Origin: Candidatus Omnitrophota bacterium
Lineage (GTDB): Bacteria > Omnitrophota > Gorgyraeia > Aquiviventales > Aquiviventaceae
Assembly: GCA_016206675.1 (NCBI GenBank)
Contig: JACQRD010000037.1
Span: 1 to 13,605 of the forward strand
Direction of reading: 5' to 3'
Length of the DNA: 13,605 bases
Position numbers and translations under genes: made by a program. Shown here in pieces: positions 12,903-13,605 of the stretch (its first letter is position 1; each line of letters starts with the position of its first letter). The notes beneath the pieces were generated by a model. The model worked only from the letters and a program-made list of their open reading frames with translations. It was not told the DNA's origin and did not search any database.

Positions 12903-13132
12903 TGTACGGAGGAGCCGGGTACTTGATCGCCGCGGCGGCAGGGTACTTGGTGCTCGAGCGGTCGGAAAAGCATAAGGGTATGCTGCAGCGAATCGGCCGC
13001 TGGGTCGGGGTGGCGATCATCGTGGTCAGCTTTGTGGGGTTGGCGTGCGCCGTCCAGTGCGGCCGGGGAGGGTGGGGGATGAAGCGCATGGGCATGTGCC
13101 CCCTCTCAGGACGGACGGCCCCCGCCCCCTAA
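12899..13132 (+). CDS. Small two-helix membrane protein, unknown function
   Basis: The product is 77 aa (76 if the second ATG is used). It has two hydrophobic segments, about residues 5-19 and 36-53, joined by a charged loop (ERSEKHKGMLQRIGR). It ends in a glycine-, methionine- and cysteine-bearing tail with C50, C54 and C67 and a GMKRMGMCPLSG stretch. I recognise no family. By the positive-inside rule the charged loop is probably cytoplasmic, with both ends outside, so the Met/Cys tail could meet metal ions or the upstream secreted protein. The overlap with the secreted-protein stop (ATGA) suggests that the two act together. Confidence 0.72.
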   Translation: MMYGGAGYLIAAAAGYLVLERSEKHKGMLQRIGRWVGVAIIVVSFVGLACAVQCGRGGWGMKRMGMCPLSGRTAPAP

Positions 13133-13142
13133 GCGCGTTCCG

Positions 13143-13605
13143 TTGCCGTTGGCCGTCGATCCGTTCGTCGACACGCACTGTCACCTGGATATGGAGCCCC
13201 TAGCCTCCTCGGTGGAGGTAGTGTTGGAGCGAGCGCGGGCGGCCGGCGTGCGGCGCTGTGTCAGCATCGGCACCTCGGTCGAAGCCAGCCAGGCGAATGT
13301 GGCGCTGGCGAAGCGGTATCCAGAGATGGTGGCCTCCGCCGTCGGCGTGCACCCCAATGACGCCGATGGCGTCACCGATGCCGACCTCGCCGACATCGAC
13401 GCGCTGGCGGCGCAGCCCGGCGTCGTCGCCATCGGCGAAATCGGGCTGGACTATTACCGCCAACGGGCGCAGCCGGCCAACCAGGATCGCGCCCTGCGCG
13501 CCTTTCTCGCGATCGCCCACCGCCGCAACCTGCCGGTGCTGATCCACTGCCGCAATGCCTACGACGCGCTCCTGGCGGTCTTGAAGGAGTGCGCTTCCTC
13601 ATCGC
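13143..13605 (+). CDS. TatD-family metal-dependent hydrolase, 5' part
   Basis: The gene runs off the right edge, and 154 codons are present. The reading frame shows the TatD hallmark sites: VDTHCHLD (H12 and H14, metal ligands) near the start, VGVHPND (around 70-76), AIGEIGLDYYR with the metal-bridging glutamate around 102, and LIHCRNAYD with its histidine around 135. TatD proteins are cytoplasmic TIM-barrel hydrolases, some with 3'-5' exonuclease activity in DNA repair. No ATG or GTG is available in frame before the first motif, so the start is most likely TTG at 13143 (or TTG at 13149). It begins 10 nt after the small membrane gene. About 100 C-terminal residues, including the last metal-ligand aspartate, are expected beyond the window. 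Confidence 0.92.
   Translation, partial: MPLAVDPFVDTHCHLDMEPLASSVEVVLERARAAGVRRCVSIGTSVEASQANVALAKRYPEMVASAVGVHPNDADGVTDADLADIDALAAQPGVVAIGEIGLDYYRQRAQPANQDRALRAFLAIAHRRNLPVLIHCRNAYDALLAVLKECASSS

Overview
The window is a GC-rich (about two thirds G+C by eye), densely coded bacterial segment. It carries a bacterial-type LeuC, an E. coli-type homodimeric pyruvate dehydrogenase E1 with its E2, a CHASE-type sensor kinase and small exported or membrane proteins. No rRNA or other taxonomic marker is present. The mix of gene content, AT-rich palindromic repeats at gene edges and -10 boxes placed almost on the start codons makes me think of an uncultivated Gram-negative-like lineage (Omnitrophota, Nitrospirota and relatives). 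That placement is a guess, not a demonstration.

Layout. Positions 1-451 hold no convincing protein gene. Positions 123-372 fold on paper into a long rod whose internal loops close with G·A pairs, which suggests a structured RNA read on the + strand. A co-directional cluster follows: a RhlE-like DEAD-box helicase (452-1702), an unknown 116-aa protein, a YajQ-family protein, a DUF378 two-helix membrane protein and a cupin-like protein with a long basic/proline-rich tail (to 3546). After a short inverted repeat comes a 698-aa membrane histidine kinase (3661-5757). Its last residues and stop codon lie inside an AT-rich palindromic repeat (5728-5861).

Central module, 5908-10517. A lipoate-protein ligase on the - strand diverges from aceE (PDH E1) across a 20-bp gap with overlapping -10 boxes on the two strands. 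The E2 acyltransferase follows aceE after a 135-bp spacer with three copies of a 14-nt repeat. Together these genes encode two of the three PDH subunits and a probable enzyme for lipoylating E2. E3 (dihydrolipoamide dehydrogenase) is not in the window. The E1 lacks the N-terminal region that docks E2 in E. coli, and the E2 linker appears to contain an in-frame repeat remnant.

Right side. leuC (isopropylmalate isomerase large subunit) is on the - strand, convergent with E2, behind a good sigma70-type promoter and with no leuD beside it. Divergent from it are a secreted LolA/DUF4412-like protein, whose start codon is partly formed by the arm of another palindromic repeat, and a translationally coupled small membrane protein. 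A TatD-family metallohydrolase with a likely TTG start runs off the right edge.

Recurring theme. Several genes without an upstream co-directional neighbour have a -10-like hexamer 6-9 nt before the ATG and little or no Shine-Dalgarno sequence, while several genes inside operons have clear Shine-Dalgarno sequences. This suggests frequent leaderless or near-leaderless transcription. Several unrelated palindromic or inverted repeats occur between genes, and some intrude into coding ends or linkers.
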